The notes under the pieces: generated by a model
Told to the model about the DNA's origin: nothing
What the model saw: only the letters and a program-made list of their open reading frames with translations
Databases searched by the model: none
Shown here: in pieces, positions 1 through 7,693 of the stretch
Layout of the letters: the number at the start of each line of letters is the position of its first letter
Position numbering within the stretch: the first letter of the stretch is position 1
Assembly (NCBI GenBank): GCA_030625695.1
Contig: DAOUQK010000040.1
Location: 1-16,209 of the forward strand
DNA: 16,209 nt
Direction: 5' to 3'
From: Paracoccaceae bacterium
GTDB taxonomy: Bacteria > Pseudomonadota > Alphaproteobacteria > Rhodobacterales > Rhodobacteraceae
Program-made: the position numbers and the translations under genes

Positions 1-693
1 CTGGCCATGCTGCCGGTGGAAAATTCGACCTATGGGCGGGTGGCGGATATTCATTCGCTGTTGCCACAGTCAGGGCTGCACATCATCGAAGAGGCGTTTG
101 TGCGGGTGCATATCAACCTTCTGGGCGTGCCCGGCACCAAGTTATCAGAAGTCACCCACGCGATGAGCCACACGGTTTTACTGGGGCAATGCAAGGATTT
201 TCTGCAACAGCACGCCATTCACCGGATCATTGGCGCAGATACTGCCGGATCAGCCAAACAGGTTTCACTGGCGGGTGAACCGGCCACGGCGGCGCTTGCC
301 AGTCCACTGGCCGGCGAGATTTACGGGTTGGATGTGCTGGGCGAACATATCGAAGACAACGCCAACAACACGACACGGTTTTTGATCATGTCGCGAGACT
401 CTGATTTTGCCCGACGCGGCGAACATGGGATGATCACCAGTTTTGTCTTTCAGGTTCGCAACATTCCGGCAGCACTTTATAAGGCGATGGGTGGGTTTGC
501 CACCAACAGCGTCAACATGATCAAACTGGAAAGCTATATGCTTGACGGGTCATTCACGGCGACGCAGTTTTATGCGGATATCGATGGGCACCCGAACGAC
601 GCGAATGTACAACTGGCGCTGGACGAGTTGGATTATTTCACCACAAATATCGAGATTTTGGGTGTTTATCCTGCCGATCCGGGGCGGGATTAA
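1..693 (+). CDS. pheA: Prephenate dehydratase, C-terminal part (5' end outside window)
   Basis: Converts prephenate to phenylpyruvate in phenylalanine synthesis, in the cytoplasm. The reading frame is open from base 1, so the ATG at 7 is internal and the N-terminal third is missing. Visible landmarks are the family motif PVENSTYGRV near the start and the catalytic-type NNTTRF segment at about 115-120 of the visible protein. After this comes a C-terminal ACT domain beginning around SFVFQVRNIPAALY. In the classical P-protein the ACT domain carries an ESRP phenylalanine-binding motif; here the equivalent position reads LESYML. I believe this is common in alphaproteobacterial enzymes. There is no chorismate mutase domain in the visible part. 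The gene ends at TAA 691-693, convergent with the SRPBCC gene, with a large inverted repeat between them. Confidence 0.93.
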   Translation: MAMLPVENSTYGRVADIHSLLPQSGLHIIEEAFVRVHINLLGVPGTKLSEVTHAMSHTVLLGQCKDFLQQHAIHRIIGADTAGSAKQVSLAGEPATAALASPLAGEIYGLDVLGEHIEDNANNTTRFLIMSRDSDFARRGEHGMITSFVFQVRNIPAALYKAMGGFATNSVNMIKLESYMLDGSFTATQFYADIDGHPNDANVQLALDELDYFTTNIEILGVYPADPGRD

Positions 694-705
694 AAAGATC
701 GCACC

Positions 706-779
706 GTAGGGTGTGCATTTTGCGCACCGCTCGACGGCAAATCACTGTCAGGAAAAGGTGCGCAAAATGCGCGCCCTAC
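706..779. repeat. Imperfect inverted repeat, 23-base arms, between convergent genes
   Basis: The left arm (706-728) starts GTAGGGTGTGCATTTTGCGC. The right arm (757-779) is its reverse complement except at two positions. The loop is 28 bases (729-756). Each arm is also partly self-complementary around its A/T centre (GCGCA/TGCGC), so it could fold as one long hairpin or two small ones. It lies between pheA and the SRPBCC gene, and the right arm covers the SRPBCC stop codon (776-778). A role as a bidirectional transcription stop or mRNA-end protector is plausible, but no clear T-run follows. It resembles dispersed intergenic palindromes of marine alphaproteobacteria; copy number cannot be judged here. 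Confidence 0.75.
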
Positions 780-1243
780 GCCATGCGACTGTGCCGGTCT
801 TCCATGTTCTTGGCGTATTCAGCAACTTTCCGTTTGAACCGTTTGGTCAGGTTGCTTTTGGCCAGTTTCAGCGATTGCATCAGCAGTCGCGCAGGCAGGG
901 TTTTTGGCGCCAGTTTCAACGTCACTGACAGGCGGGTACGCCCGGACGACAAGGCCAGAAGATCCAAGGTCAGAACGCCACCTAGTCCCTGGTTTTCCGC
1001 CTCGAACCGCATGGCATCAGGCGCATCAAATTCAGTCAGGGACAGCTTGATATCCTTTTTCTTGCCGCGCATGATAAACTGGGCATCCCAAGCCATACCA
1101 ACGGCGACGGCCTCGTGCTCTCCCACCCGCTGAACCTCGATACCGCGCCGGATGGCCGAGCGTTCGTAAGTTTCGAACTCGGACAACATGGCAAAAACAT
1201 CACCGATCGGCGCTTCGATATCTTCGTTGCTTGAGAACTTCAT
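776..1243 (-). CDS. SRPBCC (START-like) family protein
   Basis: A 155-residue cytoplasmic protein of the SRPBCC/polyketide-cyclase fold, beginning MKFSSNEDIEAPIGDVFAML. The opening 'APIGDVFAMLSEFETYERSAIRRG' pattern is typical of the first strand and helices of this fold, and a basic C-terminal helix ends the protein. No specific ligand can be read from the sequence. A longer frame runs to 1351 but would enter the end of nudC; the ATG at 1243 aligns with the usual fold start and gives a 55-base gap to nudC. It has only a weak Shine-Dalgarno (AGG about 9 bases upstream). Probably co-transcribed behind nudC. Family assignment is by pattern recognition; function unknown. Confidence 0.75.
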   Translation of the reverse strand: MKFSSNEDIEAPIGDVFAMLSEFETYERSAIRRGIEVQRVGEHEAVAVGMAWDAQFIMRGKKKDIKLSLTEFDAPDAMRFEAENQGLGGVLTLDLLALSSGRTRLSVTLKLAPKTLPARLLMQSLKLAKSNLTKRFKRKVAEYAKNMEDRHSRMA

Positions 1244-1298
1244 GGGGGCGGCCTGCTTTTCGGTTTGGGGCAAAATCTTGTCGGCTCGGACACTCGAC

Positions 1299-2282
1299 TT
1301 AATCGAGGGTATCTGCAAGCCAGTTATCCAACAAAAAATGCGCAATTGCACCCTTTCGGGCGGGTTTCATAACCGGGTGTTCCCCGGCAAACACAGTCAT
1401 CATCTCGTCCCGCGTTACCCAACATGCGTCCTCAATCTCAACCGGATCAATGGTCAGATCACGCGACAAAGCCTCGCCCGCGCAGCCGATCATCAGCGAC
1501 GCCGGGAACGGCCAAGGCTGGCTGGCCAGATAGCTGACAACACCGACCTTGACCCCTGCCTCTTCCATCACTTCGCGCCGAACAGCAGCTTCCAGCGTCT
1601 CTCCCGGCTCCAGGAACCCGGCCAATAGCGAATACATGCCTTCGGGCCAGCCTGGCGAGCGGCCCATCAGAACCGAATTGCCATGCGTGATCAGCATGAT
1701 CACCACCGGGTCTGTACGCGGAAAATGGTGACCGCCACAATCGGGGCATGTCCGTTGCCATCCGGCGTGTGACACGCGACTTTTGATGCCACAAACCGAG
1801 CAAAACCCGTGACCGACGTGCCATGACATCAGCGCCCTGGCAGTGGCCGCAAGTTCGGCATCGCGCGGGCTGAGCCGCGACATGAGGCGGCGCAATTCGG
1901 CAAAAACCTGGGTTTCCGCCAATTGTGGGTGATGCTGCTCGGAAGGGTCCAGAAACTGATTCAGCGAGGTTTGGTCAAGGTCATCCGGCGTCCAGGATGA
2001 AATGTCAGTGGCAAACAGCGGTGATGCATCGTCATCGAACCCAAGAAACAGCAGCATCCCATCTGCACCCGGTAATCCTGCGTTCAGGACCGCGTGATCC
2101 AGCGGCAGGAACGCCAATTCATCGCGCGCGGCCCCCTGAACCAGCGGTTTGCCGCGCCACAGAACCAAACACCGCGCCTTGGTATCTGCGCGGGCCTTGG
2201 CAAGAGCTGCATCATCGGCGCGAATATGCGCCGCCCGGTTAAGGCCCGAACCGCCAAAAGTCACAGTTTCTGCATGTTTCAT
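1299..2282 (-). CDS. nudC: NAD+/NADH diphosphatase (NudC-type Nudix hydrolase)
   Basis: A 327-residue cytoplasmic enzyme cleaving NAD(H) into NMN(H) and AMP; some family members also remove NAD caps from RNA. Domain order is an N-terminal NudC-like region (about 1-130), a zinc ribbon with C161, C164, C179 and C182, then the Nudix domain. The Nudix box (222-244) is complete: GFLEPGE, then REVMEEAGV. It is followed by the NudC signature SQPWPFP at 254-260, which separates this subfamily from other Nudix proteins. Length is slightly above the bacterial norm because of the N-terminal region. The start is an ATG with a GAAAG upstream. It is first gene of a minus-strand pair with the SRPBCC gene and diverges from the cpdB-like gene across 263 bases. 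Confidence 0.95.
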   Translation of the reverse strand: MKHAETVTFGGSGLNRAAHIRADDAALAKARADTKARCLVLWRGKPLVQGAARDELAFLPLDHAVLNAGLPGADGMLLFLGFDDDASPLFATDISSWTPDDLDQTSLNQFLDPSEQHHPQLAETQVFAELRRLMSRLSPRDAELAATARALMSWHVGHGFCSVCGIKSRVSHAGWQRTCPDCGGHHFPRTDPVVIMLITHGNSVLMGRSPGWPEGMYSLLAGFLEPGETLEAAVRREVMEEAGVKVGVVSYLASQPWPFPASLMIGCAGEALSRDLTIDPVEIEDACWVTRDEMMTVFAGEHPVMKPARKGAIAHFLLDNWLADTLD

Positions 2283-2545
2283 GCGGATTCACTTTCAATA
2301 AATTACCGACAAAGCAACAGAAACAGAGCTAACCCAGTTTGTTCACGACTGCCATGGACGATGGCGCGAAATTGGGCAAGCGCCACGTCGATGTGATGCA
2401 ATGGCGGGTCGCAGATAACACAAATGTGATCCTGTCTAGCGCTATTATTACGCTACCAACTGTGATCTCATCTTAATAGATGGAACGGCCCTTTACCGGG
2501 TGCGCGAATTGAGGTGCCCGATGACTGAGTTGCTGGAGTCCTGTT

Positions 2546-4453
2546 TTGGATTCTGAAATCAAGCCTTCGAAGGAAATTCCAGACGCAAGCCGGGTAAACC
2601 TGCGGCTGCTGGCGACGTCCGATTTGCATATGCACCTTACTGGCTATGACTATTATGCTGACTGCGTTGATCCCTCAACAGGTCTGACCCGCACGGCCAC
2701 ATTGATCCAGGAGGCCCGCCAGAAATCAGCCACCAACGGTGGGCTGACCTTGTTGTTTGACAATGGCGATTCGCTACAAGGGACCCCGTTTGGCGACATG
2801 GCTATTCGCGCCATTCGTAACCCTGACCAGCCACATCCGTTGATGCAATCTTTCAAACACCTGCGATACGACACCATCGGGCTTGGCAATCACGACTTCA
2901 ATTTTGGTCTTGATCCGCTGCTGGCCATTCTGGCTCAGGCGCCTTGTCCGGTGGTATGTTCTAACCTGCACGGGGCCGATGGTCAGACCTTACCCGGGGT
3001 ATCGCCTTATTGTGTACTGGACCGGGAGGTTATGGTGGATGGTCAGACGTGCCCGCTTCGGGTTGGCGTTCTGTCGTTTCTACCGCCTCAGACGATGCTG
3101 TGGGATGCGCATTTGCTGCAAGGTCGGGTGATCGTTGGTGATATTTTCAAGGCGGCGCGCCGTGAAATTGCTGCGTTGAAACAACAGAGCTGCGATGTGA
3201 TTGTCGCGCTTGCGCATTGCGGCCTTGATGAAGCACCCGCTTATGAAGGAATGGAAAACGCCGTTTTACCATTGGCGGCACTGGATGGAATAGATGCGAT
3301 CATCGCCGGCCATACCCATCTGCATCTGCCGGGGGGGGATCATCCGAACCTGGAAAATGTCGATGCAGAGGCCGGGTCGGTGCACGGCAAGCCTACGGTG
3401 ATGCCGGGCACTGCCGGGTCTCACCTTGGGGTGATCGATCTTGAGCTTACAGGAGGGCATGAAAAATCATGGGTGGTCGACAAATTCGACTGCGCCCTGC
3501 ATCCGGTATTGCCCGACAGCAATAGTGGCAGTCCAAACCAGCCTACCGTCGAAGATCCGGTTCTGTCCGCGCAATTGGCCGCAGGTCATGCAGAAACCCG
3601 CGCCAGCCTGAGCCGACACATCGGCGTGTCAGACCATTCTTTGCATTCCTATTTCTCATTTTTCGCACCGGACCGGTCGCTGGCCGTTGTCGCGGCGGCA
3701 CAGGCCTCGGCGTTGCGTCCATTGTTAGTGGCGACTGATGCGCATAAATTGCCGTTACTTTCGGCCGCTTCGCCCAGCAAGTTTGGTGGCCGTTCGGGCC
3801 CGCGCGACTTTACCGACATACCTGCGGGCAACCTTACCTTGCGCCACATTATGGATTTGTATGCTTTTCCCAACGAATTACGGGCGGTTATTGTCACCGG
3901 ACGCCAGATAATCCAATGGCTGGAACATTCCGCACGCCAGTTTCATCAGATCACCCCCGGCACCTTGGGTTCGGCTTTGGTGGACAGGACGGTTCCCGGG
4001 CATGACTTTGACGTGCTGCATGGGCTCACCTGGCAAATCGACCTGTCCGTCCCTGCCCTTAGTACCTCAAATACCTCTTATAGTCGCATTTTCGACGTCC
4101 GCCACGGCGACAAACCAATCCAACCGGACCAACAGTTTGTTGTCGCCCTGAACAACTACCGCGCCAATGGTGGTGGCGGTTTCGACTTCCTGAAAGACGC
4201 AAAGCCAGTGGCGCTTCCTTGCCTGAATATCCGCGATCTTCTGAGCGACTACCTGTCCGGAAAACTGGCCTCGGACCCCTTTGCCGACACCCCGTGCGCC
4301 TGGAGGTTCAAGCCAATGCCAGGCACAAGTGTGACGGTGCAAACCGGCCTCGACGCCTGGGCCTATCTGGATGAGCTGTCCGGCAGGAATATCACAGATG
4401 CTGACCCCACCGCCAAACCAGACGGTTTTCTGCATTTAACCCTGCCCCTTTAG
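2546..4453 (+). CDS. cpdB: Bifunctional 2',3'-cyclic-nucleotide 2'-phosphodiesterase/3'-nucleotidase-like protein
   Basis: A 635-residue member of the 5'-nucleotidase/CpdB family, expected to hydrolyse 2',3'-cyclic nucleotides and nucleoside monophosphates. The N-terminal metallophosphatase domain has all metal-site motifs: DLH at 26-28, FDNGD at 71-75, GNHD at 114-117, AHCGLD near 223-228 and GHTH at 255-258. The C-terminal substrate domain (about 345-600) has the HDFDVLHGLTW segment and the YRANGGGGFDFL loop near 538-549. The start is TTG at 2546 with GGAG 7 bases upstream, and an in-frame stop at 2522-2524 rules out a longer protein. The N-terminus is polar with no signal peptide, unlike the periplasmic E. 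coli enzyme, so a cytoplasmic location or unusual export is implied. Symbol is by family; exact substrate unknown. Confidence 0.85.
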   Translation: MDSEIKPSKEIPDASRVNLRLLATSDLHMHLTGYDYYADCVDPSTGLTRTATLIQEARQKSATNGGLTLLFDNGDSLQGTPFGDMAIRAIRNPDQPHPLMQSFKHLRYDTIGLGNHDFNFGLDPLLAILAQAPCPVVCSNLHGADGQTLPGVSPYCVLDREVMVDGQTCPLRVGVLSFLPPQTMLWDAHLLQGRVIVGDIFKAARREIAALKQQSCDVIVALAHCGLDEAPAYEGMENAVLPLAALDGIDAIIAGHTHLHLPGGDHPNLENVDAEAGSVHGKPTVMPGTAGSHLGVIDLELTGGHEKSWVVDKFDCALHPVLPDSNSGSPNQPTVEDPVLSAQLAAGHAETRASLSRHIGVSDHSLHSYFSFFAPDRSLAVVAAAQASALRPLLVATDAHKLPLLSAASPSKFGGRSGPRDFTDIPAGNLTLRHIMDLYAFPNELRAVIVTGRQIIQWLEHSARQFHQITPGTLGSALVDRTVPGHDFDVLHGLTWQIDLSVPALSTSNTSYSRIFDVRHGDKPIQPDQQFVVALNNYRANGGGGFDFLKDAKPVALPCLNIRDLLSDYLSGKLASDPFADTPCAWRFKPMPGTSVTVQTGLDAWAYLDELSGRNITDADPTAKPDGFLHLTLPL

Positions 4454-4459
4454 ACCGGG

Positions 4460-4488
4460 TTGCATATTATCCCTTTCGCGCCTATATC
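4460..4488 (+). promoter_or_regulatory. Predicted sigma-70-type promoter of the SRP RNA gene
   Basis: A -35 box TTGCAT (4460-4465) and a -10 box TATATC (4483-4488) are separated by exactly 17 bases. Transcription would start about 6-7 bases later, at about 4494-4495. That is just where the folded SRP RNA stem begins, which supports the prediction independently. Confidence 0.65.
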
Positions 4489-4493
4489 CGGAC

Positions 4494-4591
4494 TCGAGAG
4501 GTTGGCGCGGGCGAGCGCCTCGCCAACCTGGTCAGATCCGGAAGGAAGCAGCCACAACGAGCCCCGCTTGGGTCGATGTCCAGCCTCTCAC
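4494..4591 (+). ncRNA. ffs: Signal recognition particle RNA, small (4.5S) bacterial type
   Basis: RNA component of the signal recognition particle, which binds Ffh and targets membrane proteins to FtsY. The conserved Ffh-binding loop GTCAGATCCGGAAGGAAGCA occupies 4531-4550, with the GGAA tetraloop and the internal asymmetric loop typical of domain IV. The ends pair: GAGAGGTTGG (4496-4505) with CCAGCCTCTC (4580-4589), allowing one G-U pair. Inside, GGCGCG/CGCCTCGCC and CCCCGCTTGGG segments continue the rod. Length of about 98 bases fits the short form found in Proteobacteria. It lies between the cpdB-like gene and the TMEM220-like gene and has its own promoter. The 3' end is approximate; a T-run (about 4616-4620) lies some 25 bases downstream without a dedicated hairpin. 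Confidence 0.93.
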
Positions 4592-4707
4592 TTTACCCTG
4601 TCTGATTCCTCACTGTTTTTGTTCCGGTTCAACTCAGGTCTGTTTCGTGCACTCGACAATCCCGACGCTTATTTTCGTGGAGATCCTCGCGCGGACAAGC
4701 TCTGATC

Positions 4708-5073
4708 CTAGGCGGTGCCTTTGGGTGACGTTATCCAGGCAATGACAACGGCAAACAGTGCGACCATCATTCCCATGCCCTCGCGGGCAGTTTCTGTGAC
4801 CCACCAAACCTCTTGTTGCCAAAAACCGGGGGTTCTTGGCCAATGCCAGACCACGCCAGCAACCGCCAGCACCACCGTTGCCAAAAGCAGGCGGCGCCAT
4901 AAGGGGTTGGAAAACACGATCGGTTTGAAGGCCGCAACACCGCACCACAAACCCGCCACACCATAGATCACTATCCAGTAAAGCGCATCCGGGTCATTGT
5001 ATTGAACGGCCATGAACAGGATCATGAGAAGGCAACAAACCGCCGAAACAAACCGCATTCGAATCTCTTTCAT
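4708..5073 (-). CDS. TMEM220-like small membrane protein
   Basis: About 122 residues with four hydrophobic spans: a first span around FVSAVCCLLMILFMAVQ, then ALYWIVIYGVAGLWCGVAAF, LLLATVVLAVAGVVW and MMVALFAVVIAWI. The QYNDPDALYW motif after the first span is the signature of the transmembrane 220 family (eukaryotic TMEM220 and bacterial relatives), whose function is unknown. Three starts are possible: GTG 5097, ATG 5073 and ATG 5058. The last has an AAAGAG ribosome-binding-like site and would give 117 residues, closer to the family's usual beginning. It diverges from eboD across about 110 bases; nothing ties it functionally to the Ebo genes. Confidence 0.78.
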   Translation of the reverse strand: MKEIRMRFVSAVCCLLMILFMAVQYNDPDALYWIVIYGVAGLWCGVAAFKPIVFSNPLWRRLLLATVVLAVAGVVWHWPRTPGFWQQEVWWVTETAREGMGMMVALFAVVIAWITSPKGTA

Positions 5074-5186
5074 TAAGGTTGAGTAAAGGAACTTCACCAG
5101 TTAAGCTTGTGCTTGTTGAAAGGTCAAGCGAGCGCCGCACATTGTCGGCATCGCAGGGCGGAGACAGGACTGATACGGGGGAGAGA

Positions 5187-6392
5187 ATGGAAACCAAATC
5201 TGAGAATGGAATTGTGAAGGCGCGCGACGATACTCTGGTCTGGCAGCGCTTTTCTGTCCCCTATCAGTATCCGGTTGCTTTTTTGCGTGGCTTGTTTCGC
5301 CCGGAAAACCCACTTTTCACCGAGATTGTCGCGCGGGATGACATCGCCAAACGCCACCGCTGCCTGTTCATTGTCGATGAAGGCCTGGCCACGGCAGCAC
5401 CCGATCTGGAAAAATCCATCACTGATTATTTCGCGGCCCACGCTGCACAATTGGAATTGATATCGCCAATCATGTATATCCCCGGCGGAGAAATCGTGAA
5501 ACGCGAGCTGGCCTATATTGAACGGATGCAGGACGCGATTCACGCCCATGCCATTGACCGTCATTCCTATGTGATTGCCATCGGCGGTGGCGCGGTTCTT
5601 GATGCGGTCGGATTGGTTGCGGCGACCGCGCATCGCGGGGTCCGTCACATTCGTATTCCAACCACCGTTCTGTCCCAGAATGATTCTGGCGTGGGGGTCA
5701 AGAATGCCGTGAATTTCAAAGGCATAAAAAACTATGTCGGCACCTTTGCCCCGCCCTGGGCGGTGCTGAACGACTTTGACTTTCTCGATACTCTACCGCA
5801 CCGCGAGCGCATCGCGGGTATTTCTGAAGCGGTGAAAGTTGCCCTGATCCGGGACCGGGAATTCTATCTTTGGATCGAAGAAAATGCCGACCAGCTGGCC
5901 ACCTTTCAGCCCGAAGCCGAGGAATACATGGTGCGCCGTTCTGCTGAACTGCATATGCACCAGATTGCCCATGGTGGCGATCCGTTCGAGGCGGGGTCAG
6001 CCCGGCCGCTGGATTTCGGCCACTGGTCGGCGCACAAGCTTGAAACCCTGACAAATCACCACGTGCGCCACGGCGAGGCGGTGGCCATGGGTATCGCCCT
6101 TGATGCGCGATATTCGGTGCTGGCCGGTCTGTTGCCGAAGGGCGAAGACGAGCGGATTGTGGTTTTACTGGAAACGCTTGGGTTGAGAATTTGGCATCCG
6201 GCGCTGCAAGGCACGGACGCAAACGGGACCCTGTCGATCCTTGTCGGACTTCAGGAATTTCAGGAACATTTGGGCGGTGACCTGACGATCACACTGCTTA
6301 ACGAAGTCGGGGTTGGTGTTGAGGTGCATGAGATCAAACCGGAGTTTGTACACCAGGCGCTGGATTGGTTGCGGGCGCGTGAAAGAAACTGA
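5187..6392 (+). CDS. eboD: EboD: 3-dehydroquinate-synthase-like sugar phosphate cyclase
   Basis: A 401-residue sugar phosphate cyclase. Dehydroquinate synthases use NAD+ and zinc to turn a sugar phosphate into a carbocycle; the Ebo paralogue's real substrate is unknown. Visible motifs are GGEIVKRE (100-107), the NAD-binding IGGGAVLDAVG (132-142) and IPTTVLSQNDSGVG (157-170). The zinc ligands appear intact as E214 (GISEAVK), H279 (LDFGHW) and H295 (RHGEAVAMG). Positions differing from housekeeping AroB include GVKN where AroB has GGKT, and FGHWSAHKLE where AroB has GHTFGHAIE. I chose ATG 5187 because GGGGAG lies just upstream; the frame opens at TTG 5079 but that extension overlaps the TMEM220 region and lacks family character. 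First gene of block eboD-eboE-eboC, and the neighbourhood supports EboD over AroB. Confidence 0.9.
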   Translation: METKSENGIVKARDDTLVWQRFSVPYQYPVAFLRGLFRPENPLFTEIVARDDIAKRHRCLFIVDEGLATAAPDLEKSITDYFAAHAAQLELISPIMYIPGGEIVKRELAYIERMQDAIHAHAIDRHSYVIAIGGGAVLDAVGLVAATAHRGVRHIRIPTTVLSQNDSGVGVKNAVNFKGIKNYVGTFAPPWAVLNDFDFLDTLPHRERIAGISEAVKVALIRDREFYLWIEENADQLATFQPEAEEYMVRRSAELHMHQIAHGGDPFEAGSARPLDFGHWSAHKLETLTNHHVRHGEAVAMGIALDARYSVLAGLLPKGEDERIVVLLETLGLRIWHPALQGTDANGTLSILVGLQEFQEHLGGDLTITLLNEVGVGVEVHEIKPEFVHQALDWLRARERN

Positions 6393-6501
6393 AGCGTGTC
6401 CAACAAACATGAATTCGCCCAGCCCCCCGAACGCGTTATGCTCTGCAAACGCTGCCTCGGGGGCTGGGTGAATACGTGAATCCTATTAGATTGGACACGC
6501 T
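6393..6501. repeat. MITE-like palindromic element between eboD and eboE
   Basis: Perfect 11-base terminal inverted repeats AGCGTGTCCAA (6393-6403) and TTGGACACGCT (6491-6501) bound the element. A second inner inverted repeat is nested inside: ATTCGCCCAGCCCCC (6413-6427) against a matching arm at about 6459-6473 with one mismatch. The central loop is about 30 bases. It begins directly after the eboD stop codon and ends four bases before the eboE ATG, filling the whole intergenic space. No open frame and no obvious target duplication were found. It could be a miniature mobile element, a REP-type repeat or an mRNA processing/attenuation structure. It leaves eboE with only a weak Shine-Dalgarno (GGA about 10 bases upstream). 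Confidence 0.7.
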
Positions 6502-6505
6502 CTAA

Positions 6506-7693
6506 ATGAAACTGCAAGACACAGGCGGCCACCTTACCTATTGCCTGAATATTCACCCGACCCAGACCTGGAACGAAGTAAAGGCCGCGCTGCTTGGGCC
6601 GGTCGCGAAGGTAAAGGCGGCCGTTTGCCCTGACGCGCCGTTTGCCGTTGGTCTGCGGTTTTCGGGCGAAGCATTGGATGACCTGAACGACCCTGAAAAA
6701 CGCGCCGAACTCAAGGCCCTGCTGGACGATCATGATTACCTTGCGATCACGGTCAATGGTTTCCCCTGTGGTCGTTTCCATGGCGCGCGGGTCAAGGAAG
6801 AGGTTTATCAACCGGATTGGCGCAGCAGCGACCGGGTCCGCTATACCAATGCGCTGGCCGATCTGATGGTCGAAATTGCCCCGGCAGGTGAAAGAGTTAG
6901 CCTCAGCACGGTGCCCGGCACGTTCAAACCTTTGAGCGAGGGTGCCGAGGCTGCAATGGCGGAAAACTATCTTTTGTGCGTCGCGCATCTGGTCAAACTA
7001 AAGGCCCGGACTGGCGTGAGTGTCGCCCTGGCGATTGAACCGGAACCGTTCTGTTTCCTGGAAACGATTGCTGAAACGATTGCCTATTTTGAGAGCCACC
7101 TGTTCTGCGATGCAGCCATCACGCGTCTGGCCGACCTGACCGGATTAACGCCGCCCGAGGCAGAAGCCGCGCTGCCTGAACATCTGGGTCTGTGTTATGA
7201 TGTCTGCCATGCAGCCGTTGAATATGAGGACCCCGCAGGCAGTATAGCTGCCTTGCGCAAGGCGGGAATCCCCGTCCACAAGCTCCAGTTGAGTGCCGCA
7301 TTGCGTATTCCAAATGTCGGCACAGCCGAACGCGCGGCGCTGGCCGATTTCGACGAGCCAACCTATTTGCATCAGGTAATCCGCAAAACCCGTGATGGGC
7401 TGAAAATTCATGTGGATTTGCCGGAGGCGCTTGCGCTTGGAACCGACACTGACGCTGAGGAATGGCGCGTGCACTTTCATGTACCAATCTTTCTGGATGA
7501 TCTGGGTGCGTTTTCTTCGACCCGGGGTTTTCTGGAACAGATACTGGCCCTGCACAAGGCCGAGTCGATTTCACCACATCTTGAAATCGAGACCTATACC
7601 TGGGACGTTCTTCCCGGAACGACACGCGGCCAAAGTGTCGATCAGGACATTGTGCGGGAATTGAACTGGGTGAAAAGGCAGTTACAGCAATGA
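6506..7693 (+). CDS. eboE: EboE: TIM-barrel 'metabolite traffic' protein
   Basis: A 395-residue protein of the xylose-isomerase-like TIM-barrel superfamily. The N-terminus MKLQDTGGHLTYCLNIHPTQ is characteristic of EboE. Other barrel landmarks are EPEP at 178-181, CYDVCHAAVEYED at about 230-242, and VHFHVPIFLDDLG at about 322-334. The last barrel edge holds LEIETYTWDVLP near 359-370. The acidic and histidine residues at strand ends would suit metal binding, as in related sugar isomerases and endonuclease IV, but no reaction is established. It has no signal peptide or membrane span, so it should act in the cytoplasm. It overlaps eboC by four bases (ATGA), implying translational coupling, while a palindromic element separates it from eboD. 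Confidence 0.88.
   Translation: MKLQDTGGHLTYCLNIHPTQTWNEVKAALLGPVAKVKAAVCPDAPFAVGLRFSGEALDDLNDPEKRAELKALLDDHDYLAITVNGFPCGRFHGARVKEEVYQPDWRSSDRVRYTNALADLMVEIAPAGERVSLSTVPGTFKPLSEGAEAAMAENYLLCVAHLVKLKARTGVSVALAIEPEPFCFLETIAETIAYFESHLFCDAAITRLADLTGLTPPEAEAALPEHLGLCYDVCHAAVEYEDPAGSIAALRKAGIPVHKLQLSAALRIPNVGTAERAALADFDEPTYLHQVIRKTRDGLKIHVDLPEALALGTDTDAEEWRVHFHVPIFLDDLGAFSSTRGFLEQILALHKAESISPHLEIETYTWDVLPGTTRGQSVDQDIVRELNWVKRQLQQ

Noticed and set aside
2437..2455. TAGCG / CGCTA inverted pair and TATTAT in the nudC-cpdB intergenic region
   Set aside because: Arms are only five bases and no -35 box lies at a proper distance; no promoter or operator can be supported in this 263-base gap.
4460..4705. 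Possible small protein of 81 residues over the SRP RNA
   Set aside because: It covers the conserved SRP RNA and has no coding character; the start lies in the RNA gene's -35 box.
5079..5186. N-terminal extension of eboD from TTG 5079
   Set aside because: The added 36 residues are polar and not dehydroquinate-synthase-like, while ATG 5187 has GGGGAG just upstream.
6260..6988. 242-codon minus-strand open frame across the end of eboD, the repeat and the start of eboE
   Set aside because: It runs antisense to two clear genes and shows no domain character or ribosome-binding site.
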